A stretch of DNA of 64,000 nucleotides. Source: Monilinia fructicola. Taxonomy: Eukaryota; Ascomycota; Leotiomycetes; Helotiales; Sclerotiniaceae. Location of the stretch: assembly GCA_008692225.1 (NCBI GenBank), contig VICG01000001.1, positions 2,581,501 to 2,645,500 of the forward strand. The letters run 5' to 3'. Positions 36,318 to 50,762 of this stretch are shown here, piece after piece. Within the stretch, counting starts at the first letter, position 1. Each line of letters starts with the position of its first letter. The notes under the pieces were generated by a model. That model saw only the letters and a list, made by a program, of their open reading frames with translations, searched no databases and was not told where the DNA came from. Both the position numbers and the translations under genes were made by a program.

Positions 36318-39300
36318 ATAACTTATTGCAGCAGATTCTCGGAAGGTCTGGAATCTCATCCTTCGAGATTACCATTGTCTGAGGTGGAAGATGAATCAGA
36401 TTGCTCAAATATTTAGGGATAGACAATGCTTGGTCTAGACTCTACGGAGTAGACTCATATAAGTTTGGTAAGGTCCATATAATTCATAAAAAGTCCATAT
36501 CAAATGCGGAGACCACCATGTGTAGGTGGAGTGTACTACTGCATGTCCAGCAGCGGAGCATTTCGAATGAACAGTGCTCAGGTCTCAGAGCAGCCGATTT
36601 TGCCCCTGCTCAATTTTGCTTTGGGCTCGGAATGTGCGAAAAAGTGCCGTCCGTAACTTTACGGACAATTGCTTTTGCCATGCATTCATTAGCACATTGC
36701 ACTGCAAAGAGCATCAATGAGATACCGAGGCATCAATCATATCCTTGATCTCACCTTGGAATCCTCCAATATCCCCAGTATGGATTCCATTATAGGTCAG
36801 CTACCGTATCTATTTGCAGCTTTAGAGTTTGGAGAGCCACAAATGGCGAAGACACTATGGTACATTGGCTAGGTTGTTAAACAGTTGTTAATCACAGTTA
36901 TGCTTCGAAAGATCAACAATACTTTGCCCAGGTGGTAGACAGTCCCCCTTTTGAAAACTAGGTAGCCTAGGATTAGTTCTTGGAACTTTGACGATGGAAT
37001 TGTAACCACTCATAGCTTCGAGATCCCATCATGGATTAGGCATCTCTAGGGTTTGTCTTTCTCATTTGTGATCCTTGAGGTTCTTTTATTATATTGAAAG
37101 CCCCTCATAACGGGTAATTTGTGGGCTTATCAGAGCCTATTATTGATGTAAGAGCCATCACAAGCTATCACAGTGATGTTGGATGGTTGATACAGTATCT
37201 GGTTGGATGGGGTATAATGAACTGGTTGATTCGAAGTCCAGATCATTTGACACATTGATCAATCAAGACTCGAGAATGGATGGGAGTTGACTTATTAATT
37301 ACCCTATCAAATCTGAAACTAACCATAGCTTTTTTTTAGTTCAGGAACACACCGAATCTCAATCAGTACAGTACAGTAGGTGGTGATACCGGTAGTTATC
37401 TTGCTACCTATATCAGCATTGATTCGTATAGTTTCTTTATGAAGTAAGGCTCAAGCTGGTTTGATAGCTGTCAACCTGTCAAACGCATCTTGTTTTGGGA
37501 TGGGTGCAAAAGGCCCATAGATCCATGGATATTGATAATGGATGAATCCTTGAAGGAAACTACCGACATATCCAAGGATATGATAGATATATCATCCAAG
37601 GCATCTTCCCTGGTGAAAAGAAGAATGCGGTGTTTGTAATACTTTGTATATGTCGCGTACATCGTACGTATATCATTGAAGAAGAATGCCATGGCGGTCT
37701 GCTAAGGAAGTGTATGTATGACCAAAGCAACCTAAAGTTCCAAAACAGCATAGTAGGCAATATTTATACAATAAGATCAAACCCAAAAGGTCATACAGAG
37801 TACAACCTTCCCTTATAATTCTTCAACGGCTGCTGCTGATAAGCTTCACTGGATGGATGTGACATTGAACAGTCCCGAGGTCGTTGTGATTGATCCTGTA
37901 TGAGTTCTGCCAAGGGAGACGGTTATGTGGTTCATCTTACCTAAGAGGTACGGTACTGTATGGTACGGTACAGTGCTGCCACAGATGATCATCAATCATA
38001 TCGTCGCAAGGTGGGTGGCACTCGCACTGTCCCGGTATCCCGTTTTAATGAAGGGGTTTTAGTAACCACCTACTACCTAGGTAGTACTTAGCATACCAAT
38101 GAACATCACCTGGGCCTGACTTCCCCTCTCGTCCCCCTCGTCCCTCTCTCGCAGTAGTTCATGCCCAAATTCGGATGGTTTCGATAAGGGTTATCCAAGG
38201 AAGCCCATTTGATCACTAAGTTCGAAGAGGGAGAGATTGCTCCATACTATCCCCGAAGTGATTCGTCGACGTTGTGTTACTCTCCTACGGATGATCATTG
38301 GTGGGCGGGGAAGGGGAAGAGGAAGTTGAAACAATCGCGCTCCTGGGAAGAAGAGAAAGGAAATCGATCTGCTCTTATAGCTAGTACGCCGTTGAGGGAA
38401 AGAGGAAAGAGGAAAGAGAAAAAAAAAGTGTGTGTATGAGAGAGAGAGAGAGAGAGAGAGAGATGCTTCAAGCTCAAAAGTTTTCATTCTCGAGTACGTG
38501 CTGTGTACAATACAAATAATAAGGAATAAACAACAATAAAAAAAAGAGTAGAGGAGGATATACGGAGTAGGATACAAGTAGAATAGAATAGAATACCCGG
38601 CATGGATACATATAGATGCTTGAGTACCTTATTAGTTAGTTACTATCGCAATCTATTGCAATACTGTATCATCCTCATCGTCATCAATCATCATTGGATT
38701 CATTCAACCCTCCACCCATCCCATCCGTTCATTCATACACTCACTCACCCACCCACTCATTCACTTATGCACCTACCCACCTATTCATTCATCCATTCAT
38801 CCATCCATCCATCCATCCATCTATCATCCATCGTCCATCATCCGTCTCTCTTCTAATTTATGGAGAAGTTGGAGTATGAATTAAAAATAATGCAAGAATC
38901 TACTGTACAGAGTATGAGCACTACAGTATCCTCTCCCTGCATTTCAATCTCTTGCATGGATATCTCTTCCACCCATACAATACCTTGAAATCTGGGTACG
39001 TCCCTTTTTTTTCCTCTTCTCGATCCACCCGTATCTCACAACCTGACAGAGAATGAAAAGTCTACCCACCACTCTAAACAAAAGCGGTATATTTGCCTTT
39101 TCCTTGCAAGTTGCAACCAACCTTCAACCTTGCAACACAACCACAACCCCAAGAGTTCAGGCCGAGAAGGTTGTGCATGGTTGGTTGATTACGGAGTAGA
39201 AAAGTCAAGTCGCAGAGACATTATCCGCATGGCGCACTTGCAGTAAAGGAAAGGAAAGGAAAGGAAAGCAAAGCAAAGCAAGCAAAGCAAAGTAAAAAGT

Positions 39301-40680
39301 AAGTAAGTAAGCGCTTTCTTCCATCCTTCATTTATAGATCTATCTCTCTTTTATCTTATCCCATACCGCCCCTCTGTTCCATGTTGCAATCCTATTAAGC
39401 TTTCGCACTGCAGGTCTGCATATTGTATTCATGTAATCTTGGGTTAACTGAACCACTACAGAAAAGTATCTTGGTTTCTTTACTTTTTTTTCTCTCCCAC
39501 TCCTCACTCTCTATCTAATACACCTCTGGTTTCGCGACATCTACGAAGAAATTTCCTACCATTCTATCCCTTACGACTAAGAAGAAGAAGAAGAAGAAGA
39601 AGAAGGAGGAGAAGAGAAAGAAGAAAAGAGCGACGATATCACGATCCTTACATATGTTCCATACCAATCTCATTCGTCCTCCCATCTAACTCGCCAAGTG
39701 ACGGTTTCCTGCCTTTGTACCACCAACACTGTGCCTTTCCTTCATTTATCGCCAAATTCACCCTCGAGACTCGAGAGATCTATAATTAATTCATTATTCA
39801 CCAACCTAAAACATACGATCTATTATCAACGCAATCCGGCCATCAGAAACTTTTACAATTACTTTCTTAGCTTTGATTTCGAGTTTTGTCCACTTGTCAA
39901 TCGCATTGAAAGGCTGGAATATTGGAGCTTTCTGCTCTGACAACAAGTGCCGCCCAATTAATATCGAGAACCGGGACGGTGTCACCTTTTGTCATTTGTA
40001 CTGCATCATCCAAATACACAAACTTTCGCAAAAAGCTTTCAGAAGTCAATGATTCGATCTAGTCTGCCGAATGCATGAACACGATACCAGTTATAACTTG
40101 TCAACGTCTGTCTGTCGGTACCGGGGTGATCGGATAATTAGTCCTGCACATTTTCGACTGTGGCACCCGGCATCACTAGAAAAGGGAACTTGCATATCTT
40201 GAGGAGGAATTTCCGAAGAATAAATCCTATATTTGAAAATACACATGGTTTTCACATTGGAAGCTTGATCTGTAAGGCTATCCACTCCCATCTTTTGGCT
40301 TTTGGAGCTTGGCTGCTCAAGATCAATTCGCAGGATCATATCTGATCTATTATTGTTTGTGCCGATGGTCCAAACGTCGAAATCTTGCTAATAGAGCATA
40401 TCAGACTGCATACTACCGGGTTTCAGCCACTTTCGAAAGGACGAATAGGGAGCTTAGCCTAGGTCTCGCCAACGCTGTGGAGTAGTTGTTGAGTAGTTGA
40501 CTCTGCGATTAGACTTTGAAGCATCATCACATTTACCAAGTCCAATTCTAGGAGCTTCGCAAAATAATTTCATGGAATCGTAGGTTCTACTCTTTTGTAG
40601 CTATCGGACACCCAAAGGTTCAAATTTCGAACTCTGGCCACAAATACCTACTCAGAGATTCAGCTTCATAATCCACAGCA
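36318..40680. other. 4.4-kb intergenic region upstream of the kinesin gene
   Basis: No supported gene. It contains ATCCATGGAT near 37503, TACCTAGGTA near 38078, (GA)n at 38439-38462, (CATT/CCAT)n at 38725-38820, an AAAGG/AAAGC repeat at 39245-39300 and (GAA)n at 39580-39620. The last kilobase is probably the kinesin promoter and 5' leader. Confidence 0.5.
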
Positions 40681-43600
40681 ATGGCAACGGCCTTACCACG
40701 CGGGTCAAGGCCTTCGTATGGACCACCCACTTCAGCATTACCAGCTCTACCTATGCCGAAAACTCGAAGAAGCACAAATGCTTTGCAGGACGGACCCGAA
40801 GCCCCAAACACGCCTAGAGGTGTACTACGAACCTCGTCTTCATCCAGCCTTCAGACATTGAGGAACTCTGGTTCTGGTCTTGCAAAACTGCCAACTTCAC
40901 CAGGAGTCAATTCAGCTGGCAAAAGCATAAGGAAAACGATTAGTATCAATGCGTTTCCTCAGCCACCTCGGGGTGGTGTTAGAATAGCGAGTTTACCGCC
41001 TAGTCCATTGTCTGGGGGCATTGCGCCAGGCACCGCAATCTCAACAGCAGAATCGAGTAGGAGGGAATCAGCAGAAATCAACTCAGTCAACACTGGTATT
41101 GGGAAACTTCGACAACGACCGAGGACATTGGACAACCACGCTGTGGCCAATGGAAGTGGGGACAGCATTTCCATATCAAGCGGCACCGGGGCTCGGGGGT
41201 CTGATGGTTTATTAAGCTTACCATCTCCTCCTCAAAGTCGCAGCTCATCCGCCCAAGACTCATACTCGACGTCTGTAACAACCAGCGAGGAACTTGGAGA
41301 TGGATTCAGAGGGCGAGAAGGTTCTGATGATGCCGATAAACGATCTTCAAAACCTGCAGAGGCCAAAGGAAATGTCATCGTAAGTGTACGTGTATGCCCG
41401 GATAGCAATAGTCACGGAGACAATAACAAGAGTGATGGAGAATGGTTGGTGGATGGAAGAAGGTCACTGGTGGCCTACCGTGGAAAGGAAGGTGGAGATT
41501 ATTACTATGGTATGGTCATATTCCGCACTTGTTCCTGTTTAAGGTGCTAATATAATGACAGATAATGTTTTTTCACAGCACGACAACAACGCTAGAGTAT
41601 ATGATGCATCCGCCAAAAGACTCGTGCGGCGAGTAATGGAAGGATATCACGGAACCGTTTTTGCATATGGCATGACAGGTACCGGAAAGACGTTTTCCAT
41701 GCAAGGAACGGACAAGATGCCTGGTGTAATCCCGCTAGCCATCACGGACATTTTTTCATATATCCGTGAAACTCCATCGCGAGAGTTTCTTCTCAGGGTC
41801 AGTTATTTGGAGATATACAACGAGAAGATTCACGATCTCCTGAGTGCTGCTACAGCATCTGCAACGGGTCCAGGAGCTTCTCAGCCTGAAGAAATCAAGC
41901 TTCGAGAAGATAGTAAGCGAGGCGTGTATGCCACACCCCTAAAAGAAGAGATAGTTCAATCTCCAACACAATTAGTTCGTGTTATTGGAAAGGGTGACCA
42001 GGCACGAAGGACTTCCAGCACCCAGTTCAATTCTAGAAGTTCCCGAAGTCATGCTGTTGTACAGATCGTGGTTGAGTCTCGCGAGCGAATTCCGGGAGGA
42101 GCAGCAATGAATGAAAACAAGCGGGGTGGCCTTGTTCCCGGCGGTGTGCGTGTTTCTACACTCAGTCTGATTGATTTGGCGGGATCAGAGAGGGCTGCCG
42201 AAACAAAAGAACGACGTACTGAAGGTTCCCATATTAACAAGAGTTTGTTAACCCTTGGAACTGTCATTGCTCGATTGTCGGGAAATAAAGATAAGGATGG
42301 CAAACCTATGGACAAGGACGGGAAGCATTTGCCATATCGCGACAGCAAACTCACAAGACTTCTTCAGGGTGCACTTTCGGGAGACTCGCTTGTCAGTATT
42401 CTGTGTACAATATCCGTTGGATCTGGATCAAGTGCCTCGGGACCCAACAGCCATACCAGCGAGACATTAAATACCTTGAAGTTTGCTGCCAGAGCGGCCG
42501 CAAATATTGTCAGTCACGCCAAGAAAGCCGAGGAAGGATCGGGCCCAGGTGGTGATAGTGCCGCTAGGGTTCTATTGGAACGATACCGCATGGAAATCCA
42601 GGACCTGCGGAAACAATTAGATGAACAGGTCAAAGCCAAAACCTCTGAGGAGGATAAAATCCAAAAGGAAGAAGCAGAAGCTCGTCGTGATGAGCAAATT
42701 CTTGAAATGCAATTAGCTCGAACTGCCCTCAGAGAAAGGATTGATCATTTGAATAGATTGATACTTAGCTCCAAGTCCACTGGCGTTAATGCCAACGGTA
42801 CGTATTCGTCTCTAAGTATGCGGCCTAGGCTATCGATGACAGCTTCAAATGGTCACATGTCTTCATTATCGATGCGCTCATCTATGACTCCATCCATCAT
42901 TACACTTGAGCGTACCAATTCGGTATCCACCATCGGTCGACGAGCAAGTACGCAACGATTTTCCGGGCATATTTCGGGCGATCATACATCAATGGAAGAT
43001 GAGGACTCTGCGGGCGAATATGGCGATGGTACCGCCTCACTGGCCGCGCAGAATCGAGCTTTACAAGCCGATCTCGCAGACAAGACCCGGTACTGCCAGA
43101 CTTTAGAAAAACGACTTCTACAAGCTCGACGCGCTAGTCAGTCAAGAACCTCGGCGCAATTCGGTAGCAAGTCAAATATAATGGTTGGAGAGGACCATGG
43201 AATCTCCAATCTATTGAAAGATAAAGACGCTGAAATCGCGGATTTACGCGCAAGACTTGATGATAAGGATCGCATGTTGTCGGCACTTCGCAGTTCAGCT
43301 CGGTCAAGAGATACCGCCGAGCGTGATCATCGCCAATCTCTTAATCAGGGGCTGCCATTAAGCCCCGTTTCAGCGAGAGAATCTCAATTGTTTGACCCTA
43401 ATCTCGCATATCCAGGGGGCTCGATGAAGGTTCTCCCGACAGTTCTTCCCCCAACGCCTCTCAAAAATTCAAGGAGTGTAGATGAGATGAGCAAAATGCT
43501 TGATGAGATGATTCTCGATCGTGTTGAACACGGCCAGTTGATCAAAGGAGTTCGAGGGAGTGTTGGAAATGCAGGCGAGCGCAAACGAGCGTCTTCTCCA

Positions 43601-43717
43601 GACGCAATTCCTGGGATTGAACCTCTCAAAAGTCCAAACCCAAGTCCCATGGCTCAACCACACGATTCTGGAGTTGCAGTAACTGATTATTTCAAAGAAG
43701 GGGGGGAACATCTGTAA
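40681..43717 (+). CDS. kip2: Kip2-like kinesin motor protein
   Basis: Plus-end directed kinesin of the Kip2 (kinesin-7) group, which moves dynein and microtubule plus-end factors along cytoplasmic microtubules. Two exons (40681-41509 and 41562-43717, joined in frame) give 994 residues. The first 235 residues are a basic Ser/Pro-rich extension typical of Kip2. The motor begins at NVIVSVRVCP and contains the P-loop GMTGTGKTF (about 313-321), VSYLEIYNEKIHDLL, switch I FNSRSSRSHAVV, switch II LIDLAGSERA, and HLPYRDSKLTRLLQGALSG. Neck and coiled coil follow (RYRMEIQDLRKQLDEQVKAK), then further coils near 795-850 and a Ser-rich tail. The frame is intact. The assignment to Kip2 rests on the long N-terminal extension and tail layout. 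Confidence 0.9.
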
Positions 43718-46700
43718 TTAGATAGGATATGATGGTTCAAGGCGTTTTTTTGGAGGATTGTTCATGATCTATACCCACATTACTTTTGCTTTCATTTCAT
43801 TTCCTGGGGGATTTTCGCTCATCATGGTAAGCCTTTTTTTTTCTTCCACAGCAGTTATTAGTAGTGAAAGCTTGAGCGGGCGGGCATTTTCGGGAATATT
43901 TCGTTCAGTTGTTGGGGGGGGGAAGGCGGATAATGGCATTTATCTGTCTACATGTAATAATATGACCAGGGCAAGGGTAGATTTGGAGGGCCTGGCTGGA
44001 TTGGCGGACTCAGGAAAAACTATACTTCTGGACTACTTTGGGTGTACTTTCTTTTTCTACTTGGTTCATTTACTTTTGTGCCGGAACTGATGCCCATTTG
44101 GCAAAAATCAAATCTTGAAGAGATTTGTGGGTTGATACCAGAGGATCATTAGGAAGGATACATACAGATACAGATACAGTATACCGACCGATATGGCGAT
44201 GATGGGAATTGTGTGGTGAAGTAGATTTAAGATGTATTGTTCATCACATGAGCGGGGTTGTTGAGTCAAGCGTGGTTGCTAGAGCAGAGCAGATGCTCAG
44301 TTAGAGTTAGATGAATTGTGATGTGAATGTCAAGAATATGAATGAATGCGTCATAATTCCAGCTGTGTATTTTATTTGTGAATTTGAGTGACCGAGCATG
44401 ATTTTGTGAAGATTTGAAAGAGGTCTAAGAGTAATGTGACGGCCACGTTTGTAGATTCAGGCTCAACGTAACCGGGAGGGAAATTTTCACATGCGACAGC
44501 GATACACGAAGGCTTACTTACTTTCCTGTTGAGATGTGGGTCCTATATGCATTCACTACAGTGGGAATAGTCTCCGGAGTGATATCATGAGAAGAGCTTA
44601 CTTTTGGAGGAGACGAAGCTGGCATAGACGGCAAGCCGATAGTTTCATGGCTGAAGCGCTCGGGTGAGATTATGACTTCATGTGAGCTGTGCACGCGTGG
44701 AATGAATGACGCGAGACGAGATGGAATGGATTGAGACTACTGCAATGAGAGCGGTTCCCTGCGCATATCTAGTGCTTGACGATGAGGGTCATCTCTTACT
44801 GTTCTGCCCTTACGATATCGGCACGACGCGTCAGCTTTGGCATCAGCGCCAACTGCAGCTTCACGGCAGATATGCATGCGGGGGTGCCCGAGAGCAGATA
44901 ATGATGGTATTGCATGGCATGGCATGGCATCTTACGTTATGATGTTAGCTTGGTCCGTCGCGCTTTGTGGAAAATCTGTGTATGTGTGCGTCTGTGGACG
45001 GCACAATCGTGAAGGTTTGGTCGGTGCTCCTTCCTAGAGCTGGACGGTGGACTGGTCTGCAGCACTTCTGTGGGTAGCTGACGGCGTCGTTGTAAGATGG
45101 TCAATTGTATGGTTGGTTTTATACCCGAACAAGGTGCGCGGATGATGCTTGACGCTGGGGGGGAGAGCGGATCCAGGGAATGGAAAGGAGTGGTTCGGTG
45201 GGCAGATTGTGGTGCAGGCAGGGTTGTGGGGTTGTGTCACTTGAAAACGGTGATCGCTGGATCGTCTGTCCAAGGGTTGAGAGGATCAAGGTCTCCTGAA
45301 CGTTGGAGCTGGATGAGAAAAGCGCAGGCTCGTGGTTTGATCGCCCAATCCCTTTTGAAAGTATGGCTTTTCATCATTGCTGTCCGAAGTATTTTAGGAG
45401 GTCGCAAGCAGAGGGAGGGCGAAGGGTTTTGTTGTTCGTTTGTTTGTTTTTTCTTGGTCCCGCATGCAGGCAGGGTGGGAACGAGCCGGCACAGCACTCG
45501 CAGTGGCGATCGTCTCCTGATCAAATACGAAATACGTACAGAGCAGAGAGAGAAATTATTGCAGTGATGAAACCTTTCCGAGAAGGGTGTCTAAAGAAGA
45601 AAGATGTTGTTCGTACCTTCGTACAATATATCAATTGCGGCAATCATTTGGTTAATCATCGGGCGGATCCTAATGTTTTTTTCAAATCAGACCACATCTA
45701 ATATGTTTCTGTTAACAAGGTTGGCAAAGGAGCGAAATTAGATGAAGGAATGAGATTGAAATCCTACCCTCAAAATAAGGAATCAGGATGCCCACGATCC
45801 TTCTTATAATAATCTTCGTTTGAGGCCCTTCATTCGGGCCATCCATTAGATGGAGACAGCGCCCGCGAAGAAAGGAAAGCCTGACAAACGGAAGGATGGA
45901 TGATTTTTGTGGTTGAGGGATGGCGAGTGCTTGGGGTAAGCTACTACTACTATTCGTAACTCGTAAGACAGTGGGAATTCCGCCACTTATCACATCTAAT
46001 AAGCGCTTTATCAGCATGGGTGAAGAGATAGATTATTCCATGTAGGTGGAAAGAGGGTGGGTGTCCTTATTGTTGATACGAGCGCGACGATCTATCTACT
46101 CACCCTTGATCGTGCTTGTTATATTAGAGCCTAGTGGCACATAGCCAGCCTTTTGCAGGGACATAATGACGAATGGAAAGTACATACTATACATACAGTA
46201 AGTAGGCTTTACGCATGAATGTGCAGACAGGTGGGCTTCTTAGTACTGGTACTTACTGTACATCAGCCGAGGGGTAATACGGGGTACGGGGATATATATT
46301 AAGCATGATGTACGATAGATGAATGGTTGTAGATGGTGGCGTTTTCTGAAGTTAGTTGGCATTGGTTCAAACCCCAAACTTGTGATTTGGTCAATGGGAA
46401 GGTCAACTCTTTGGATATGCTCGTCCGGTCATGCAGTACAGTACTTAATTCTACTCAATTCGAAACTTGTAAATGAAGAGTCATCACCTGGTGCACTTGA
46501 GAATACGGAATGATACTGACAACTAATGGTTACTTGATAGAGGGGAAAATGTTTCAACAAGTAACAGTTTGTTTCTCTGCATTAACCTACAGAACTGTGA
46601 TAGTACATTCATTACATTGCAATACTATAATAGAATACTTACTATCTTGTAGCGTAGAGCTTTGCAGAGTGTAACCTTGCCTCCTTGCCTCCATCTCTCC

Positions 46701-48854
46701 TTACCTCCTTACCTCCCTCCCTCCCCACCTACCTACCTTACCTACCTTACCTCCTCACCTCACCTCACCTCACCTCACCTCACCTACCTAGGTATCTCCT
46801 GTATGATGAAGAAAAAGTTCACGGACCGCTTCTATCGTAAAGTCACATGCGAATTGGCCTCTTGGGGAAAGCCCTCACGAATTTAGGCTTTTGTTTGGGT
46901 GCAGAATGTCAGAACGAATGTTGAAACAGATTTCTGATTGGTCGAATCTGGATATCGGACATTTTTGTTAGTATGTTTCACATGTTGCAAGGGTCAACGA
47001 CGTAATCCGTACTGTAATATATGATTACTGTATCATCGAGTTGCGCGTGAGCGAGAACGAGGAACAGAAAGTCCCATACTAGTGCTGTATTTATTAGGCG
47101 AAAAAGCCCCTTCATGATGAGTGGAGAATTTGAGGAGGAGGAATTATCGGTCAGTCAATTGACAATAAGGTAAAACTATGGTACAGCATGTACTGCTGTA
47201 TTTATGCTTTCATTCTACTTTGTATGTCCTCTTCTGGTTCCACCAAATTAAACAAAATGAGGCTGGAGGAACTTAAATATAAGGTTAATATGTATCCTCT
47301 TGTCAGTCAAGTGTTGGTGATAGGTACAGCACAGTACAGTAGCAGAGCATCGTTTTAAGATTGGTACAAGTACTGTCGATGCTAATGGTCTGTTACAGGT
47401 ACAGGATCCTGCGTACAGGTTACCGTCAGGCAGATAGCTTCCCCCCGGGTCCAGCTAATGTTAAATCGTGGAGTAGCAAAACCCACGACTGATAGGTCTT
47501 CCGGTACAAGCTAGCTGCTGTGGGCTTTGCCCTTTCGAAGTTTTCTTATTGCAAGGGGGATCATCAATCATCCAAAGCCTTGCTAAGGATCAACACTCAG
47601 ACACCTGTTGGGCACAATGAAATTTGAGAAATAGGTTTGTGGGTTTTCAATGCCAAGTCAGTTTTCGAAGTTCTTGATATAAAGAAACTATCAACTAATA
47701 CTCCGTACATACCATACGAGGATCGATGCTTGATTGAGGCTAATCAGAGTTCTAAATAGGGGAAAAGGGATAATCAGAGAAGCTTTCGAATGCGGAGGTT
47801 AAGTATCTTTTTGCCTCGTTCTCCGTCATCTCTTCTTCTCTGCTTCTCTTCTTCCCTTTTAAACCTCATTCTTCTCCCGCTCACCTCAAGTTACCTGTAA
47901 CATTCCTGGTAAGATTCAAACCCCTGGTTTCCTCAAAGTTCAGTCAACCCCACTGGTGAAGCTACTCTTTGACCAATGATCATTGGATTAGCTAGGATTC
48001 GTACCTAGTAGAAATTGATGACCACATAAAAGGACTTACCCAAGTTACCATGCATCCGAAGAAAAATTATCACAACCTTTGTCTCATGTTTATCTCCTTC
48101 TTTTCCGGTGCTGTTACTACTGTATGAGTCTGTATCAGATCCTTCTTCTGTTGCTTTTCCACTCTTTTCTTTCTCGATGCTGGTATTCTCATATTAATCA
48201 TTTATGTTCTTCAAGTTTACTTTCACATCCATCTTCTTTCATCTGGTATTTGCCGTGTGTTTCTTCTTATTCTGTTGTCTTGAAAGTAAAATGTGGCATG
48301 TAGATCATGCTTTTTTGACTTTGATATATCGCCCCATTTGATTCACCAAGTATCCAGAGAAGAAACCGAAGATCCTACATATTAGACGTCACCATCTAGT
48401 ATCCTTACTGTAGATACCGGTATCCCAATCCCAACTCTTGATCAAACGCTTCTACATATTCAGCCATTATTCTTCGTTTCGTCTTTACGCGCTTCCGCAT
48501 CAACTCCACCTTCTACTGTTGCCAAGTACCAACACCCATCCACTTGAGAAAGTACTATATCTTTGACATATCTCAAATATATTAAATTCCCGATATTGGA
48601 ATATACGCAGTCTTCTTTCGGTCCATGTCCGTTGAAGGGTCTACCTTTGAACTTCTCCCTATTAGTTAATTACCTCGGAAGTCGGAAATCCTGGTGGATT
48701 CCTTCATGTCACCTACTCAATCTTTACATTTCCAGTGCAGGCACATTTGAGAGCTTCTCTCATAACACTATCCCATTCCCTTTCTCTAAGCAGGTTTTGT
48801 CACTGCATCTTTGTTTGGTTCATTTCTTCCTGGCTGCGCCAGTCATTTTACCCC
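43718..48854. other. 5.1-kb intergenic region
   Basis: No supported gene despite several short open frames (for example 45097-45567 and 45712-46017), none recognised. It holds CCTCACCTCACC/TACCTACC repeats at 46690-46790 with one TACCTAGGTA, and GTACAGTAC-type words near 47330-47410. The last 800 bp are pyrimidine-rich, as expected for a leader of the next gene. Confidence 0.5.
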
Positions 48855-50762
48855 ATGGTCCCTCCTCCCCTTGATATGAAAAAGACCTATTCACACGCAG
48901 ATATGCTTCTCTCATCACGGACATCTCCCCGGCTTAGTTTGCGTAAATCAGGATATGATCCAAACGACCGAGGGCCACTGTCATCTTCTTCTTCCCGATT
49001 TAGCTTTAACCATCTCATAAAGTCACCACCACCTTCACCTAGTCTTCCCGCTCTGATTCCCAGACATGGCAAACCAGCCTTATCCCGGTCTCCCCGAAAA
49101 TGGTTTAGAGGATTATTGTGGTTTTGTGGAATATTGGTCATGCTGTACTATGGTTTCTCGTCACCATGGCTAGAAAAGCCAATGACGGCAGTGGGGTGGG
49201 CAACGGATTCAGGGAATCAGTATGAGATGGTGGAAGATACAGAGTTGCCAGACTTCCCAACTCCAGTCATTGTCACAGACAAACGCGGAAGATCGAAGTG
49301 GACGGTTTCAATACCCCCGGACCACGAATTCCCTCTCACTCTCAATCAGTATGCCAATATTTGCTCACAAAGTATGGAAATCGCTGCCACAGTTTCGGAT
49401 CTTCATAGCCACGTGCATCGAGAGCACTCTGCACATTATGACTACTACCACGTGGACCAAAATTTCATGGACGTTGCTGAGGCGGAGGCACATGGACTTT
49501 TACCTGGAGTCAAGACAAAGAATAGTGTATTGACCGAAAAAGATGGTTCATTGGTGGGCGAGAATAAGGGTGATTTGATTGATTCGGCTGTCTGTGACAA
49601 AACTCTGACTGTTGTGCTGGAAACGTCCGACGCAGGGCTTGGTAAAACTTTGATGATGTTATGGACTGCTTTTGGCTTGGCAAATAATGAAGGAAGACAT
49701 TTCTTCATAGATGACTCGAGATGGTGAGCGTTGAGAGATTCCCGTCATTCTTTCTATTTACTAACGTTACCAAGGGCATATGGAAAATATACCACGTTCT
49801 TCAAGACTCCACCAATACCCAATTGCAGACCCCCACCACGACACGAAATGCTTCCATGTCCACATCATGCTCGCCATCTAATTGTCTCAGCTGCAACCAT
49901 CACGCATACCTTTGGAGGCTCTTTCCACGATCATTTTGAGGATGCAAAAAAGATGGAAGTCTACCGTCAAAAACCAATATTTGAAATGGCCCGACTCGGG
50001 TATAGAGCTCTTTTCAGACTCTCTGGCGATGACAGTGAATATGTTGACAGGAGGGCCGCAGAATTCACGACGAAAACTACACTTGACCCAGTGGACCAAG
50101 AGAGCGGAATTGTCGTTGGGATACATGTTCGTCGCGGGGATAGAAGACCATACGAGTTCCAGTACAAAGATAGCTATATCCCATTGACAGTTTATAACGA
50201 CAAAGCCCACATGCTATTGGATGAGAAGTACAACCACTCTCTTCCGAACGGAGGACATGACGTTTTGGCTCAGATGGCTAGTGCAATTGTCATAGCCTCC
50301 GATGACCCGGATGTTTATGATTCGGAAGAATTCAAAGAAGTCTCTAGAGCACAAGAGAAAATTCGATTAGCCTCCAAAAATGCACTCGAGGCAGCAGCAC
50401 CGAAGCCTAACACTCCAGGCCCAAGAAAGTTCGTTGACGATACAGTGGGATGGGAAGGTGGATTCTATGCAGGAATGTTCTGGAGTTTGGGCAAGCCTTC
50501 GGGTACTCCCAAGACTGCAGTTGAAACTCCAGACACGACCCTGCCAATCACCGCCGAAGCTTTGAGGTTGAGGGAATTGGTTGGAAGAGCTTATTTAATG
50601 GATTTGGCGGTACTGGGCAAGGCAAGTGACAAAATTATTTGCACAGTCAGTTCCACCGGCTGCAGGCTTCTTGCTGTGATGATGGGATGGAAGAAGGCCA
50701 TTGAAGAAGGGGGGTTTGTCAATGTTGATGGAAATTTCGAATGGAGAGGTGTAGCGTGGTGA
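48855..50762 (+). CDS. GT23/fucosyltransferase-like type II membrane protein
   Basis: The ATG at 48855 (MVPPPLDMKKTYSHADMLLS) was chosen because it precedes a short Ser-rich cytoplasmic tail and one membrane span (about 92-110, LLWFCGILVMLYYGF), the layout of Golgi glycosyltransferases. Two exons (48855-49723 and 49775-50762) join in frame to give 618 residues. The lumenal part has a nucleotide-sugar binding motif GIVVGIHVRRGDRRP near residue 400, matching the HxRRxD motif shared by alpha-1,6- and O-fucosyltransferases, then ASAIVIASDDPDVY. Acceptor and sugar cannot be told from sequence; in fungi this family is annotated GT23-like but activity is mostly unproven. The frame is intact. Confidence 0.78.

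Noticed and set aside
40681..43717. Frame break in the kinesin between the two open frames at 41550
   Set aside because: A normal 52-bp GT-AG intron (41510-41561) joins them in frame.
45097..45567. 156-residue open frame and overlapping minus frames
   Set aside because: No motif on either strand; overlapping frames suggest chance.
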